Source of the DNA: Planctomycetaceae bacterium
GTDB lineage: Bacteria > Planctomycetota > Planctomycetia > Pirellulales > Pirellulaceae
Length of the DNA stretch: 64,000 bases
Assembly: GCA_007694185.1 (NCBI GenBank)
Contig: RECD01000155.1
Span: 40,767-104,766 of the forward strand
Reading direction: 5' to 3'
The notes under the pieces: generated by a model
The model's database searches: none
Told to the model about the DNA's origin: nothing
What the model saw: only the letters and a program-made list of their open reading frames with translations
Shown: positions 20,164 to 28,647 of the stretch, in pieces
Numbering within the stretch: position 1 is the first letter of the stretch
Layout: each line of letters opens with the position of its first letter
Translations under genes and position numbers: made by a program

Positions 20164-20622
20164 ATGACAAACTCTCAAAGATTGTCCGCCGTCCGAGACG
20201 CACTGCGGGGTTGGCTGTTGACCCACTTGCCGGAAAAACCCCGAGCCGCCGATCCGGCGGGCGAGGCGATGTTGATCCAAGATGGCTGCTTTTGTGGCCG
20301 CCGCTTTCGGTTTCCCGAGCACGCGGCCGTCTGGTTTCTCGAGGAAGACGAGGTCAAACTGCGTGACCTCCAAGGGAAGTTGATGATCTGTCTGCACGGC
20401 AGTCAGGTAGACGAATGGGCCGCCGTCTGGCGGTCGAGGCAAGCGTCTCCAATGGAGCAGGGTGCTCAAGCGGACCGCGAAGAGCCGTCGGACGCCCCCG
20501 CGACCTTGCCGATGCCCGCCACGACCGCTTCTGCTGGTCGGCCTGCCGGCGCTGCCAACCCGGACTCTGAGGACCAAGCGGACAGCGGTGAGGGTGTGAC
20601 CCCGCAACGTCGCGCCGCTTGA
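20164..20622 (+). CDS. Hypothetical protein, 152 aa
   Basis: Intact ORF in a divergent position to hpt; IQDGCFCGRRFRFPEHAAVWFLEEDEVKLRDLQGKLMICL; low-complexity tail. No family recognised. Confidence 0.6.
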   Translation: MTNSQRLSAVRDALRGWLLTHLPEKPRAADPAGEAMLIQDGCFCGRRFRFPEHAAVWFLEEDEVKLRDLQGKLMICLHGSQVDEWAAVWRSRQASPMEQGAQADREEPSDAPATLPMPATTASAGRPAGAANPDSEDQADSGEGVTPQRRAA

Positions 20623-20683
20623 AAACGTGCCGATTCGCTCCGGTTACCGAAGGATCAGCTTGCCAGGCCGGAAGCGAGCGCGA

Positions 20684-21928
20684 TCAAACGGAAGCTCGTC
20701 GAAGCGTTAGCAGCGACAATTCCGGGCGGCATCGGACCCGCATCAGATGCGTGCCGCTGAGCCCCCGAGAAACGTGGAGCGTTGTCGGTTCCCGATAGAA
20801 GTCGCCGGAGGCGTACCGACTGCCGTGCCAACTCGGGCTGATCACCGGACCGATAAGTGGCAACCGCCCCTGACCGCCGTGAGTGTGGCCGGCGAGCATC
20901 AGTTGTACTCCGTGCCGTCGTGCCCAACCGAACTGGTCGGGACTGTGGGAGAGCAGCAGCCGAAAGTGGGGTTCGCTCCCCTCGATCGGGGCCTGCTGAT
21001 CGAGTTGCGGTGCGGGGCCCCAAGGCGCTTCGTTGCCAAGGATCAGCGTGGCGACCCCCGCCGACCCGACCGTGTCTTGTTCCCGGCGAAGCAACACCGG
21101 AACCGCTCGGCCGCCGACATCCGTCCAGCCCAACGTGCGCATCGCTTCCCGCACCTGCTCGGGCGAGACCTTGCGGACGTCGTGGTTGCCGAGAATGAAG
21201 TAACGGCCGTCGCGGGCTTCCGCATGCCCAAGGGCCTCTGCCAACCAGTCGATGCACTCAGGGGAGTCGATGATGTCACCGGTCAGGGCGACCAAATCGG
21301 GTCTCCAGTCGTTCATCCGGCTGACCACTTCCGTGGTCCAGGCAGGGGACACGTGGCCGGTGAAGTGCAGGTCGCTCAATTGCGCGATCCGATAGCCGTC
21401 CAGTCCCGTCGGCAGCCCGATGATCGGCAAATCGATCCGCTCCACCGCCAGTTCCAACATTTGGTTGCCGGGGATTTTTGCCCACCAATGGGAGCGACCG
21501 CTCAGCGTGGCCGGCGGATCCATCAGCCGATCCAGCCGCACGACCTCGACCTGCCGGTCCGCCCGGACGTGCCCGATCCCGAAGATCGGCCGGGCTAACA
21601 GCCAGGGAATGCCGAGGATCAGCGTGCTTGCCAAACAGATGCACCCGTACACGATCCATCCCAGTGGGAACGCCTGCCAGCCGGCAAGGCTGTCGTGGGC
21701 ATTCCCGTCCAACGGTACCACTCCCGCGGTCGTCGCGAACGTCCTAGCCGCCCACAGGGGGACCAACAGCGCGGAAAAAATCAGCCCCAACGAGACCCGT
21801 TTCACAATCCGACTGGATAAGCCGGTGGCATTGATCCGGTTGAAGGCGGCCAAGTGCAGCCCGAAGTGGCCGATCACCGAGGTCACAACAACACCCCAGT
21901 CAAAAGGAGTCAGGTCACCCGGCGTCAC
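20684..21928 (-). CDS. Membrane-anchored metallophosphoesterase
   Basis: RIAQLSDLHFTGHV...DLVALTGDIIDSPE...YFILGNHDVRK...LMLAGHTHGGQGRLP; N-terminal TM helices. Confidence 0.9.
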   Translation of the reverse strand: MTPGDLTPFDWGVVVTSVIGHFGLHLAAFNRINATGLSSRIVKRVSLGLIFSALLVPLWAARTFATTAGVVPLDGNAHDSLAGWQAFPLGWIVYGCICLASTLILGIPWLLARPIFGIGHVRADRQVEVVRLDRLMDPPATLSGRSHWWAKIPGNQMLELAVERIDLPIIGLPTGLDGYRIAQLSDLHFTGHVSPAWTTEVVSRMNDWRPDLVALTGDIIDSPECIDWLAEALGHAEARDGRYFILGNHDVRKVSPEQVREAMRTLGWTDVGGRAVPVLLRREQDTVGSAGVATLILGNEAPWGPAPQLDQQAPIEGSEPHFRLLLSHSPDQFGWARRHGVQLMLAGHTHGGQGRLPLIGPVISPSWHGSRYASGDFYREPTTLHVSRGLSGTHLMRVRCRPELSLLTLRRASV

Positions 21929-22527
21929 CTCGGCTCGTCCGTTGGCGAACCCTGACGCTCGATCGGTTCCTGATCCTCAAGCGGAAGGTCGATCTCTTTC
22001 GGCCGTCCCATCGCGAGCAGTCGCCGAGGGCGTGGGCCGGTCAGGTCTTCCGGTCGCAAAGGTTCGCACTGGAAGATCGCCACCGCGGCAGTCGGCATTC
22101 GGGTCTGACCGCCCGCCCAATAGTTGACCAGGCTTTCGATTCCCGGGTTGTGGGCGATCAGCAGCACGGTTTTTGGACGTCTGCCGTCCGGTAGGACCGC
22201 TTCGCACATCAAATGCTCACGGATGGTTCCTGCCGAGGCGAGGTACAACGTGGAGCTGGTCCAGACGCAAGGCTCGTGCGTCCAAACGTCAAGCAGTCCG
22301 GCGATCGTCTGGCGGACCCGTTCCGCGGTCGATCCTAGGATCACTTCGGGAAGAAACCGGTTTCCCGCCAGCCATTTGGCCATCCGCGGGGCATCTCGTC
22401 GCCCCCGCGCGTTGAGCGGTCGGTCGTGATCCGCCAATTGGGGATCGTCCCATCCGCTTTTCGCGTGTCGCATCAATCCGATCGTGATCGAAGTCTCGCT
22501 CGTTCCCGCCCCGCCTGTCTGGCTCAT
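21925..22527 (-). CDS. Histidine phosphatase family protein (SixA-like)
   Basis: ITIGLMRHAKSGWDDPQLADHDRPLNARGRRDAPRMAKWL...EVILGSTAERVRQT...VLLIAHNPGIESLVNY. Overlaps the next gene by 4 bp. Confidence 0.9.
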   Translation of the reverse strand: MSQTGGAGTSETSITIGLMRHAKSGWDDPQLADHDRPLNARGRRDAPRMAKWLAGNRFLPEVILGSTAERVRQTIAGLLDVWTHEPCVWTSSTLYLASAGTIREHLMCEAVLPDGRRPKTVLLIAHNPGIESLVNYWAGGQTRMPTAAVAIFQCEPLRPEDLTGPRPRRLLAMGRPKEIDLPLEDQEPIERQGSPTDEPR

Positions 22528-22549
22528 CTGGAGTTCCTCGGAAGTGCTG

Positions 22550-23296
22550 CTACCGCTGGGCGTCCAGCCACAACCCCTCGAAAAGGCGTGACCCGATCCT
22601 CACCATCGTCGCACCCTCCTTGACCGCCTCGACAAAGTCGCCGCTCATCCCCATCGACAATTCGGGCAACGCGACGCCGCAGCGAGCGGACAACCGTTCG
22701 GCCAACTCCCGCAGCGACGCGAACTGGCGCCGCGTCGTCGCCGCATCCGCGTCCAAGCCTGACATGCCCATCAACCCCACCAATCTTAGCTGACGGAGCT
22801 GCCCAAGGGTCTCATCGGTTTCCATCAGCTCGGCGGGCGAAAAACCGTGTTTGGCCGTGTCGCCGCTGAGATTGACTTCCAGCAGCCCTTCGATCCGTTT
22901 CCCTTCCTCGCCGGCGATCCGGTCGAGTTGCTTGAGTAACTCGTAGCTGTCGATCGAATGAATCGTATCGGCAACCCGAATCACGCGACGAGCCTTGTTC
23001 CGCTGCAAGCTGCCGATCAGATGCCAGCGGACGTTCGGTCGCCCACCCAGCGCCACGGCCTTTTCGACCAGTCGCTGCGGCCGGGCCTCACCCAGTTCAA
23101 GACACCCGCAGTCGACCAACGCCCCCGTCATTTCGAGGTCGACGTACTTGCTGACGGCGACGATCCGCACCGCTGACGCGTCACGACCCGCCGCTCGCGC
23201 GGCGGCGGCGACGTCATCGACGGCATTTCGCCAATTCTTCGCCAACCGGTCATGCCAGTCTTCGACCAGTCGGCTCTCTCGGTCCGCGGACAACAT
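22550..23296 (-). CDS. YggS/PLPBP-family PLP homeostasis protein
   Basis: VRIVAVSKYVDLEMTGALVDCGCLELGEARPQRL...VRWHLIGSLQRNKARRV...LLEVNLSGDTAKHGF...GLMGMSGLDAD...LSMGMSGDFVEAVKEGATMVRIGSRLF. Start proposed at 23296. Confidence 0.9.
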   Translation of the reverse strand: MLSADRESRLVEDWHDRLAKNWRNAVDDVAAAARAAGRDASAVRIVAVSKYVDLEMTGALVDCGCLELGEARPQRLVEKAVALGGRPNVRWHLIGSLQRNKARRVIRVADTIHSIDSYELLKQLDRIAGEEGKRIEGLLEVNLSGDTAKHGFSPAELMETDETLGQLRQLRLVGLMGMSGLDADAATTRRQFASLRELAERLSARCGVALPELSMGMSGDFVEAVKEGATMVRIGSRLFEGLWLDAQR

Positions 23297-23343
23297 CGTG
23301 AGCCTTTGCCTGTCTCGTGGAGCGACGACGGACCTCGTTGACG

Positions 23344-23808
23344 CTACGGCCGGATTTCGAAAATCCCTTCGATCTCGACCGCGATTTCGCCCGGCAACGC
23401 GCTGGACCCCAACGCGCTTCGCGCTGCCATCCCGTTCGGTTCGCCCCACAATTCCCGGAACAATTCGCTGCAACCGTTGATCACAGCCGGCTGCTGACCG
23501 AAGTCTTCCGTGCAACGGACCAGCCCCAGCAGTTTGACGACCCGAACGATCCGGTCGAGTGACCCCAGCTCCCTTTGCAGCGTCGCCAGGATCGCCAAGC
23601 CGGTCTGGCGAGCCGCATCGTAACCCTGCTGAACATCGAGGTCGGCGCCGACCCGGCCGGTGATCAGCGTCTTGTCAGACTTCAGCGGGCCATGGCCCGA
23701 AACATAAGCCAAATTACCGACGATCACGACCGGGCTGTAAACCCCGCCGGGCTTGGGCGGTGGCGGCAACTCGATTCCCAATTCTTCCAGGCGTGCGGTG
23801 ACGGACAT
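23344..23808 (-). CDS. RidA family protein (YjgF/YER057c/UK114)
   Basis: VYSPVVIVGNLAYVSGHGPL...ILATLQRELGSLDRIVRVVKLLGLV...ARSALGSSALPGEIAVEIEGIFEI. Confidence 0.88.
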   Translation of the reverse strand: MSVTARLEELGIELPPPPKPGGVYSPVVIVGNLAYVSGHGPLKSDKTLITGRVGADLDVQQGYDAARQTGLAILATLQRELGSLDRIVRVVKLLGLVRCTEDFGQQPAVINGCSELFRELWGEPNGMAARSALGSSALPGEIAVEIEGIFEIRP

Positions 23809-23931
23809 CGCGGTGGGTTCCTTTCGCTGAGGACTTGGTGAGGACGCTTGAGTTTCTTCGGACGAAAGAGGACGCCTGCATGCTGCGCCCGTTTCTCGAT
23901 ACGACCGACGCCCCGGACGGACGTCGCCGAC

Positions 23932-24345
23932 TCAAGACCTGCCGAGCCGGCCATAAACTCGCTCGGGGTCAACGAGTCTGGCCTCTTCGATGGTGATCGA
24001 CAAGTCCGGGTGAACCGTCCGAAAGAAGCAACTGGCGTAACCCTCGTGGCAAGCGGCGTCGATCTGCTCGACTTGCATCAGGATGCAGTCGGCGTCGCAG
24101 TCGACCTGCACTCGGATCACCCGTTGGCGATGACCGCTGGTTTCGCCCTTTCGCCAAAGCTGCCCACGACTGCGACTGAAGTAGCAGGCCTGCCCGCTGC
24201 GGAGTGTCTCGTCCCATGCCTCCCGGTTCATCCAGGCCATCATCAACACCCTGCCGCTGACATGGTCCTGGGCAATGGCGGGCAACAGACCGTCGATGCC
24301 GGCCGAGAAATTGGGGAGTTCGCTGTTCGACCGATCGCTCATCAT
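23932..24345 (-). CDS. hisI: Phosphoribosyl-AMP cyclohydrolase
   Basis: [91 protein letters not shown]. Confidence 0.95.
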   Translation of the reverse strand: MMSDRSNSELPNFSAGIDGLLPAIAQDHVSGRVLMMAWMNREAWDETLRSGQACYFSRSRGQLWRKGETSGHRQRVIRVQVDCDADCILMQVEQIDAACHEGYASCFFRTVHPDLSITIEEARLVDPERVYGRLGRS

Positions 24346-24639
24346 GGCCTGTTCGTTCGCCTACTCGTTTCGATACGAAACCTACGCTCGGGCAACCCGC
24401 TCCCGATGTCGGGGGGCCGGCCGAGCCCATCAATATAGGCCGATCCGTTACTCGTGCCACGATCCGAACAAACCTCGACGCACGATTTCCCTTCCAGCAC
24501 CCGGCATCCCGCCGTCGATAGCTTCTCTCAACCCCCAGCGTGTCGTTTCGGCTGCTTTCCTCGGAATACGCCGCACGTCGTGGTTCCGTTCCGGCTGCTT
24601 GCGGGCCGCTCCCGCGAACAGGATCCTGCGAGCCGTCTC

Positions 24640-25263
24640 ATGTCGCTGCCCGTTCTCGAAATCTCGGTTGTACTTCCCGTCCGCAACGCGGAACGTCGGA
24701 TCGTTGGCGAAGTCGAACGGATTCTCGAAGCCCTCGCCGATCTGTCGGACCGGCCCGCGGAGTTGCTGGTAATGGACGATGCCAGCGAAGACTCGACATC
24801 GGAATTGCTGAGCGAACTTCAGTCGCGCTACCCTCAGGTTCGAGCCAGCCGGTTGAGCCCCGCCCAAGGTGCCCGAGTGGCCTGCGATCTGGGGCTGGAT
24901 CAAGCCCGCGGGCGGGTGGTGTTGATGCAGGAAGACCACGGGCCGCTGCGCATCGAGGACCTCCGTCGGCTCTACCGGTTGGCGGAAGACCAGACCGTGG
25001 TCGCTGCTCGCGCCCACTCCACCCCTCGTCGGCCCAGCGGTCCGTTGTTGGCTCGCTTGCAGACGCTCGGCGATGCTCATCTTGTCCGCGCTGCTTCGGG
25101 CGACCCACCATTCCCAGGTAATCAGTCGTCCACGCTCCAAATGATCCGACGCGACCGACTGCGAGACGGGGGCGATTTGCCAAAGCCAGGCCACTCGCAG
25201 AGAGCCGATGCCGACATGGTTTTGGAAAGCGAGTGGTTCGATCTGACTTCGGCGGTTTCTTAA
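24640..25263 (+). CDS. Short glycosyltransferase family 2 protein
   Basis: LEISVVLPVRNAERRIVGEVERILEAL...AELLVMDDASEDSTSELLSEL...GLDQARGRVVLMQEDHGPLR. About 207 aa, shorter than typical GT2. Confidence 0.72.
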   Translation: MSLPVLEISVVLPVRNAERRIVGEVERILEALADLSDRPAELLVMDDASEDSTSELLSELQSRYPQVRASRLSPAQGARVACDLGLDQARGRVVLMQEDHGPLRIEDLRRLYRLAEDQTVVAARAHSTPRRPSGPLLARLQTLGDAHLVRAASGDPPFPGNQSSTLQMIRRDRLRDGGDLPKPGHSQRADADMVLESEWFDLTSAVS

Positions 25264-25277
25264 ACTCCCGCCGGTTT

Positions 25278-25292
25278 CCGAGCCCCGCTCGG
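25278..25292 (+). terminator. Small hairpin between convergent GT2 and aroB
   Basis: CCGAGC-CCC-GCTCGG perfect 6-bp stem, 15 nt after the GT2 stop. Confidence 0.3.
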
Positions 25293-25328
25293 TTGCCGAA
25301 CGCAGGCTTCAGTCGCCGACAGTTGTGC

Positions 25329-26465
25329 CTAGCGACAGGCCAAGATGGCCGCTTCGATTTCCGGTAACGAGTCGCAGGCGACCAGTTCCACGTGACCGAT
25401 CCGCGTCGGCAGCACGAACCGCAGCAGGGCATGCGCCACTTTCTTGTCTTTTTTCATCACCGGCACCATCGCCTGCGGGTCGGCCTCGGGCCAACGGGTC
25501 GGCAAGCCGCAGGCGGTCAGCAACACGTCCTGCCGGGCGACGAATTCGTCGCCGATCCGGCCCAACGACCGGGCTAGCCTCGCCGCCATCGCCATCCCGA
25601 TCGCGACCGCCTCCCCGTGAGTGAACACGCCGTAACCGGCCGTCGCTTCGATCGCGTGACCGAAGGTGTGGCCGTAGTTCAGGATCGCCCGACGCCCCGA
25701 AGTCTCCCGTTCGTCGTCCGCAACGACCGCCGCTTTGATCCGGCAACAGGTCATGATCGCGCGGGCCACGACGTCGTCTCGTCGAGCCAACAGGTGGTCG
25801 GCGTTCGCTTCCAGCCAATCGAAAAAGTCGGCGTCTTCGATCAGCCCATACTTGATGACTTCCGCGAGCCCGCCGCGATACCCGCGGTCGTCGAGCGTTC
25901 GCAGGGTGGCCGTGTCGATCACGACCAACGACGGCTGCCAAAAGGCGCCAACCAGGTTTTTGCCGCCAGCCAAATTGATGCCGGTCTTTCCCCCCACGCT
26001 GCTGTCGACCATCGAAAGGAGTGTCGTGGGGAGTTGTACCAGTCGGATGCCTCGGGCATAGGTCGCGGCCGCGAATCCGGCCAAGTCGCCGACCACCCCG
26101 CCACCGACGGCGATCACGACGGATCTCCGGTCCGCCCCGCTGGCCAGCATCCAATCCCAGAGCCTGCCGAGACTCTCCAACGACTTGCTCGGTTCACCGC
26201 TGGGAACCGTGAACAGGTCGCAGCGACCCGTTTCGCCGAACCCCTCGACCAGGGGATTGCCCCAACGCTGGCGGACCGCTTCGTCGCAGACGACCAACGT
26301 GTGGGTCAGGTCGGGTAGCGATTGTCGCACCCGGTTCACGACCGAATCCCAGGCGTCGCACTGGACGATGATCGGGTAGCCACGGCCGCCCAGTTCGACA
26401 CGCAACTCGTCGGTTCGCCCTTGCGGCAGCCGATTCTCGCCGGTCAGATGATCAGTATCGTTCAC
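25329..26465 (-). CDS. aroB: 3-dehydroquinate synthase
   Basis: VPSGEPSKSLESLGRLWDWML...VIAVGGGVVGDLAGFAAATYARGIRLVQLPTTLLSMVDSSVGGKTGINLAGGKNLVGAFWQP...LNYGHTFGHAIEA...HGEAVAIGM. Confidence 0.96.
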   Translation of the reverse strand: MNDTDHLTGENRLPQGRTDELRVELGGRGYPIIVQCDAWDSVVNRVRQSLPDLTHTLVVCDEAVRQRWGNPLVEGFGETGRCDLFTVPSGEPSKSLESLGRLWDWMLASGADRRSVVIAVGGGVVGDLAGFAAATYARGIRLVQLPTTLLSMVDSSVGGKTGINLAGGKNLVGAFWQPSLVVIDTATLRTLDDRGYRGGLAEVIKYGLIEDADFFDWLEANADHLLARRDDVVARAIMTCCRIKAAVVADDERETSGRRAILNYGHTFGHAIEATAGYGVFTHGEAVAIGMAMAARLARSLGRIGDEFVARQDVLLTACGLPTRWPEADPQAMVPVMKKDKKVAHALLRFVLPTRIGHVELVACDSLPEIEAAILACR

Positions 26466-26542
26466 GACGGACGACTCCCCAAGCGCGGATAATATTCGAA
26501 ATCAAGTTTCGTCCCCTCTGGCTGCGGTATCTCTAACGGCTC

Positions 26543-27181
26543 ATGGTTTCAAGCTCAAGTCCCACCACGATGGACGAACGTCGCGAACGTCCCGCCGATT
26601 GGGTTGACCACCCCAAAATCCCGATCACCCGCCGGGCGATTCTCGCCGGACTCGTGATCTTGGTGCTGGGTGTAGTCGGTGCCCTGTCGAGTGCCTATTT
26701 TCGGCGCACCCGGCTGGAGATGACCACCGAGTATCTCGGGGGGGACGCGATCAGGGCTTTGCAATCGGCCCACCAGGTAGTCCTGTACCTCGAACCGATC
26801 GGGGCGACCGACGCGACCGGCCAAACGATCGACTTGACGGGAACGCCCGGCTTAGGACACCTCCGAAAAGCGTTATTGGACGAGCGGCACTACGACTGGA
26901 CGACGCAACAAGATCTCGCCGTCCAAATGCACCGCTCGCCCCAAGCCCAACTCGCGTCGCTCACTTTCACCGACCCCAGGGGCGAAATCCCCGAGGCGAC
27001 TTTGCAATTGGAACTTTCGGAGGGCTGGGTCGCCTCGCCAGCGGGGGACCGTGTCGTCCGGCTGTCCCCGCGGGTCCAGCCCGCCGTCCGGCATTTCTTG
27101 GTCGTGATCAGCAACGCCCAGCAGACCTACTACGATCGTCGTCGCCAAGCCGAATCCGGTGACGAGCCCCGACCGCAATGA
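26543..27181 (+). CDS. Hypothetical membrane-anchored protein, 212 aa
   Basis: Single strong TM segment RRAILAGLVILVLGVVGALSSAYF followed by a soluble region; no family recognised. Confidence 0.6.
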   Translation: MVSSSSPTTMDERRERPADWVDHPKIPITRRAILAGLVILVLGVVGALSSAYFRRTRLEMTTEYLGGDAIRALQSAHQVVLYLEPIGATDATGQTIDLTGTPGLGHLRKALLDERHYDWTTQQDLAVQMHRSPQAQLASLTFTDPRGEIPEATLQLELSEGWVASPAGDRVVRLSPRVQPAVRHFLVVISNAQQTYYDRRRQAESGDEPRPQ

Positions 27182-27294
27182 CCCCCCCGAATTGCGATTG
27201 GTTCCTCCGCCCGAAGTTGGCATAATCGTTGGCGGCGTCCGCAACCGGGACAGCCGCTGGGACGAGGGAGCGATTCGGGGAGGCAGGGACGCGC

Positions 27295-28554
27295 ATGGAT
27301 ATTTTGGGGAAACCCCGCTCGCCGGTCGAGGCCGACTTCGGTCCCGATCCGCTGATGCCGCATCCCACTCGGCCGCTGGTTCGCGTCAGCGAGCGATCAC
27401 GAAACTCGCTTCGCGATGAGGTCGCCCGTCGCTGCCCGACCGTTCCCGGCGTTTACGGAATTCTCGATCGCGGCGGCACGCTGATCTATGTCGGTAAAAG
27501 CAAGTCGCTGCGGCATCGCTTGCTCGGTTACTTCGCCTCCTCCAGTCGGGCCGAGAAATCTGGCCGGATCATCGAAGCCGCTCGTGGGGTTCAGTGGGAG
27601 ACCCAGCCGAGCGAGTTTGCCGCGTTACTCCGCGAACAGCAGCTGATCCGCCGATTTCGTCCCCGCTGGAACGTCCAGGGCATCCCTGAACGTCAACGAC
27701 CGCTCTACCTTTGCTTGGGACGCCCTCCGGCTCCCTACTTTTTCATTTCCGCCAACCCGCCGCGGGATCTGATCGCCTGCGAAGGGCCTTTTTATGGCAT
27801 GGAACGGATGAACCGCGCGGTCGATGCGCTCAACCAATACTTCCGATTGCGGGATTGCAGCCAAAAAACGCCGTTTCATTTCGCCGATCAATTGTCGCTC
27901 TTTCCCGTCGAACACCGCCCGGGATGTTTGCGATACGAAACCGGGACTTGCCTCGGGCCGTGCGCCGGAGCCTGCACTCGAGGCACCTACGACGCCCAGG
28001 TGAACGCCGCCCAAAGCTTTCTCGAAGGGTTCAATGACGAACCGGTCGTCGCCCTCCGCGACGCGATGGAATCCGCTTCCCGCAACCTGCAATTCGAACT
28101 GGCAGCCCGTCGCTTGGCCGATTCCCTCGCCGTCGACTACCTCTATCGCAAGCTGACCCGCTTGGCCGAAGTTCGCCGCGGTTACTCATTCGTCTATCCC
28201 GTTCCTGGCTTCGACCATTGCCACACCTGGTATCTGATCCGCGCCGGTGAAGTGTCGGATACCCTGCCGGCACCGACCTGCGCAAGAAGCTACAAGGCGG
28301 TGCGGGAACGGATCGTATCCTGGCAAACCCAGGCCCGCGCCACTTGCGACCGTGGCCATGGCCCGCATGCCCATACGCTCAATTTGGTCGCCTCTTGGTT
28401 TCGCAACCGTCGCCAAGAATTGGAACGGACGTTCCATCCGGATCGCGCGGGCCGCGTCTACCCGCGGGCGCTCAAGCCGCTCGTCCCGACCAGTGATCAA
28501 CGTGCCCGAAGTCAAACCGCCCATGACCAACGTGCCCGCGACCAAGCCGTCTGA
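27295..28554 (+). CDS. GIY-YIG nuclease, UvrC-N-terminus-like stand-alone protein
   Basis: PTVPGVYGILDRGGTLIYVGKSKSLRHRLLGYF (GIY-YIG), EFAALLREQQLIRRFRPRWNV, and UVR-like DAMESASRNLQFELAARRLADSL. About 420 aa; no recognisable HhH tail. Start at MDILGKP (27295). Confidence 0.85.
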   Translation: MDILGKPRSPVEADFGPDPLMPHPTRPLVRVSERSRNSLRDEVARRCPTVPGVYGILDRGGTLIYVGKSKSLRHRLLGYFASSSRAEKSGRIIEAARGVQWETQPSEFAALLREQQLIRRFRPRWNVQGIPERQRPLYLCLGRPPAPYFFISANPPRDLIACEGPFYGMERMNRAVDALNQYFRLRDCSQKTPFHFADQLSLFPVEHRPGCLRYETGTCLGPCAGACTRGTYDAQVNAAQSFLEGFNDEPVVALRDAMESASRNLQFELAARRLADSLAVDYLYRKLTRLAEVRRGYSFVYPVPGFDHCHTWYLIRAGEVSDTLPAPTCARSYKAVRERIVSWQTQARATCDRGHGPHAHTLNLVASWFRNRRQELERTFHPDRAGRVYPRALKPLVPTSDQRARSQTAHDQRARDQAV

Positions 28555-28647
28555 CTCATCGCTTCAGACGGTCATCTGGCGTCCGCGGTTGCCGCCCGAA
28601 CCACGGAAGTGAGCTGAACCCGCACGCCTGAATTCGCCGCTTTTCAG

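Noticed and set aside
20747-21598. Plus ORF of 283 aa
   Set aside because: Shadow of the metallophosphoesterase on the minus strand, which carries the full set of metal-binding motifs.
24448-25432. Minus ORFs of 248 and 264 aa
   Set aside because: They overlap the GT2 frame and lack recognisable motifs; the plus frame shows VVLPVRNAE and MDDASED.
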